Below, piece by piece: positions 63,871 to 64,000 of a stretch of DNA of 64,000 nucleotides. The stretch comes from Streptomyces sp. SID13031 (GTDB lineage: Bacteria; Actinomycetota; Actinomycetes; Propionibacteriales; Kribbellaceae), in contig NZ_JAAGLV010000008.1 in assembly GCF_010548305.1 (NCBI RefSeq), positions 186,001 through 250,000 on the forward strand, in the 5' to 3' direction. The translations under genes were made by a program, and so were the position numbers. Numbering within the stretch: position 1 is the first letter of the stretch; each line of letters begins with the position of its first letter. The notes under the pieces were generated by a model that saw nothing but the letters and a program-made list of their open reading frames with translations, was not told the DNA's origin and did not search any database.

Positions 63871-64000
63871 ATGTCGACGAAAACCCCCGCAGCCGCCGCA
63901 CCGGCTCTTCCCGGTGCCGAGCAGGCAGAGATCGCTGCCGTACCCGCTCGGATGGTCGCAGCCTGGGCCGCCCACGACGCCGATGCCTTCGCAGATCTGT
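63871..64000 (+). CDS. SgcJ/EcaC (SnoaL-like) family protein, partial
   Basis: Only the first 43 codons are in the window. The translation reads PAAAAPALPGAEQAEIAAVP and ARMVAAWAAHDADAFADL. The A-x-P-x-x-x-V-x-A-W-A-x-H-D-A-D-A-F-A-x-L start is that of the SgcJ/EcaC family, NTF2-like folds first named from the C-1027 enediyne locus. These small proteins act as cyclases, hydratases or chaperones in polyketide pathways. A ribosome site (AAAGCGAGACA) is weak. It is the last visible gene, 42 bases after the P450 stop. Confidence 0.7.
   Translation, partial: MSTKTPAAAAPALPGAEQAEIAAVPARMVAAWAAHDADAFADL

Noticed and set aside
61354..63975. 873-codon open frame on the minus strand
   Set aside because: It lies fully antisense to the epoxide hydrolase, P450 and SgcJ-like genes, which carry clear family motifs; its own translation is Arg/Gly/Pro-rich without domains.

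Overview
The window is high-GC, gene-dense DNA with GTG starts, many 4-base ATGA/GTGA gene overlaps, several likely leaderless promoters, and WhiB, SufR-like and GlnR-type regulation. This points to an actinomycete; a Kribbella-like (Nocardioides-relative) soil bacterium is my guess, and the genus is inference only. I saw no rRNA or tRNA genes, no CRISPR array and no intact insertion sequence.

Region 1 (1-8.2 kb): start of an alpha-L-rhamnosidase gene; a four-gene coupled operon for membrane lipid modification (FAD oxidoreductase, DUF1365, cyclopropane/methyl fatty acid synthase, SDR); then a sulfonate-type ABC transporter (ssuA, ssuB, ssuC homologues) preceded by a short leader peptide ending in Cys. 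Region 2 (8.2-20.5 kb): a 690-base gene-free stretch with inverted repeats, a whiB gene divergent from a MerR/cobalamin-binding regulator with a CarH-type W-x9-EH motif, a DAHP synthase gene with an aromatic leader peptide and attenuator hairpin, a Tat-exported phospholipase C, a LacI regulator, an epoxide hydrolase, ybaK, a SufR-like regulator and folE. Region 3 (20.5-32.3 kb): the Hen1/Pnkp RNA repair pair, a TetR-controlled AKR-SDR operon, adenosine kinase, an O-methyltransferase with an ABC export pair, and a PadR module.

Region 4 (32.3-46.8 kb): secreted lectin/beta-helix protein, amidase, an LLM-amidohydrolase-SDR operon, glnA with a four-half-site GlnR box, RDD protein, a second cyclopropane synthase, DUF4191, lipA and a NarL-type two-component system. 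Region 5 (46.8-64 kb, running off the end): the most unusual part. It has a CopC-like protein, DUF1702, UnbV (FG-GAP/ASPIC) and UnbU (RnfD-like) proteins, all hallmarks of enediyne loci. They are followed by an ATP-grasp enzyme, a CMD-SCP2-helper-GMC oxidoreductase-TIGR03084 operon, AraC and thioesterase-like genes, and a flavin monooxygenase-epoxide hydrolase-P450-SgcJ/EcaC run. No polyketide synthase is inside the window, so the product class depends on the sequence beyond 64 kb.

Two copies of an exactly 100-base palindromic element (18092-18191 and 35844-35943) tie distant parts of the window together. Several intergenic regions hold candidate RNA-level or operator control elements, described individually.
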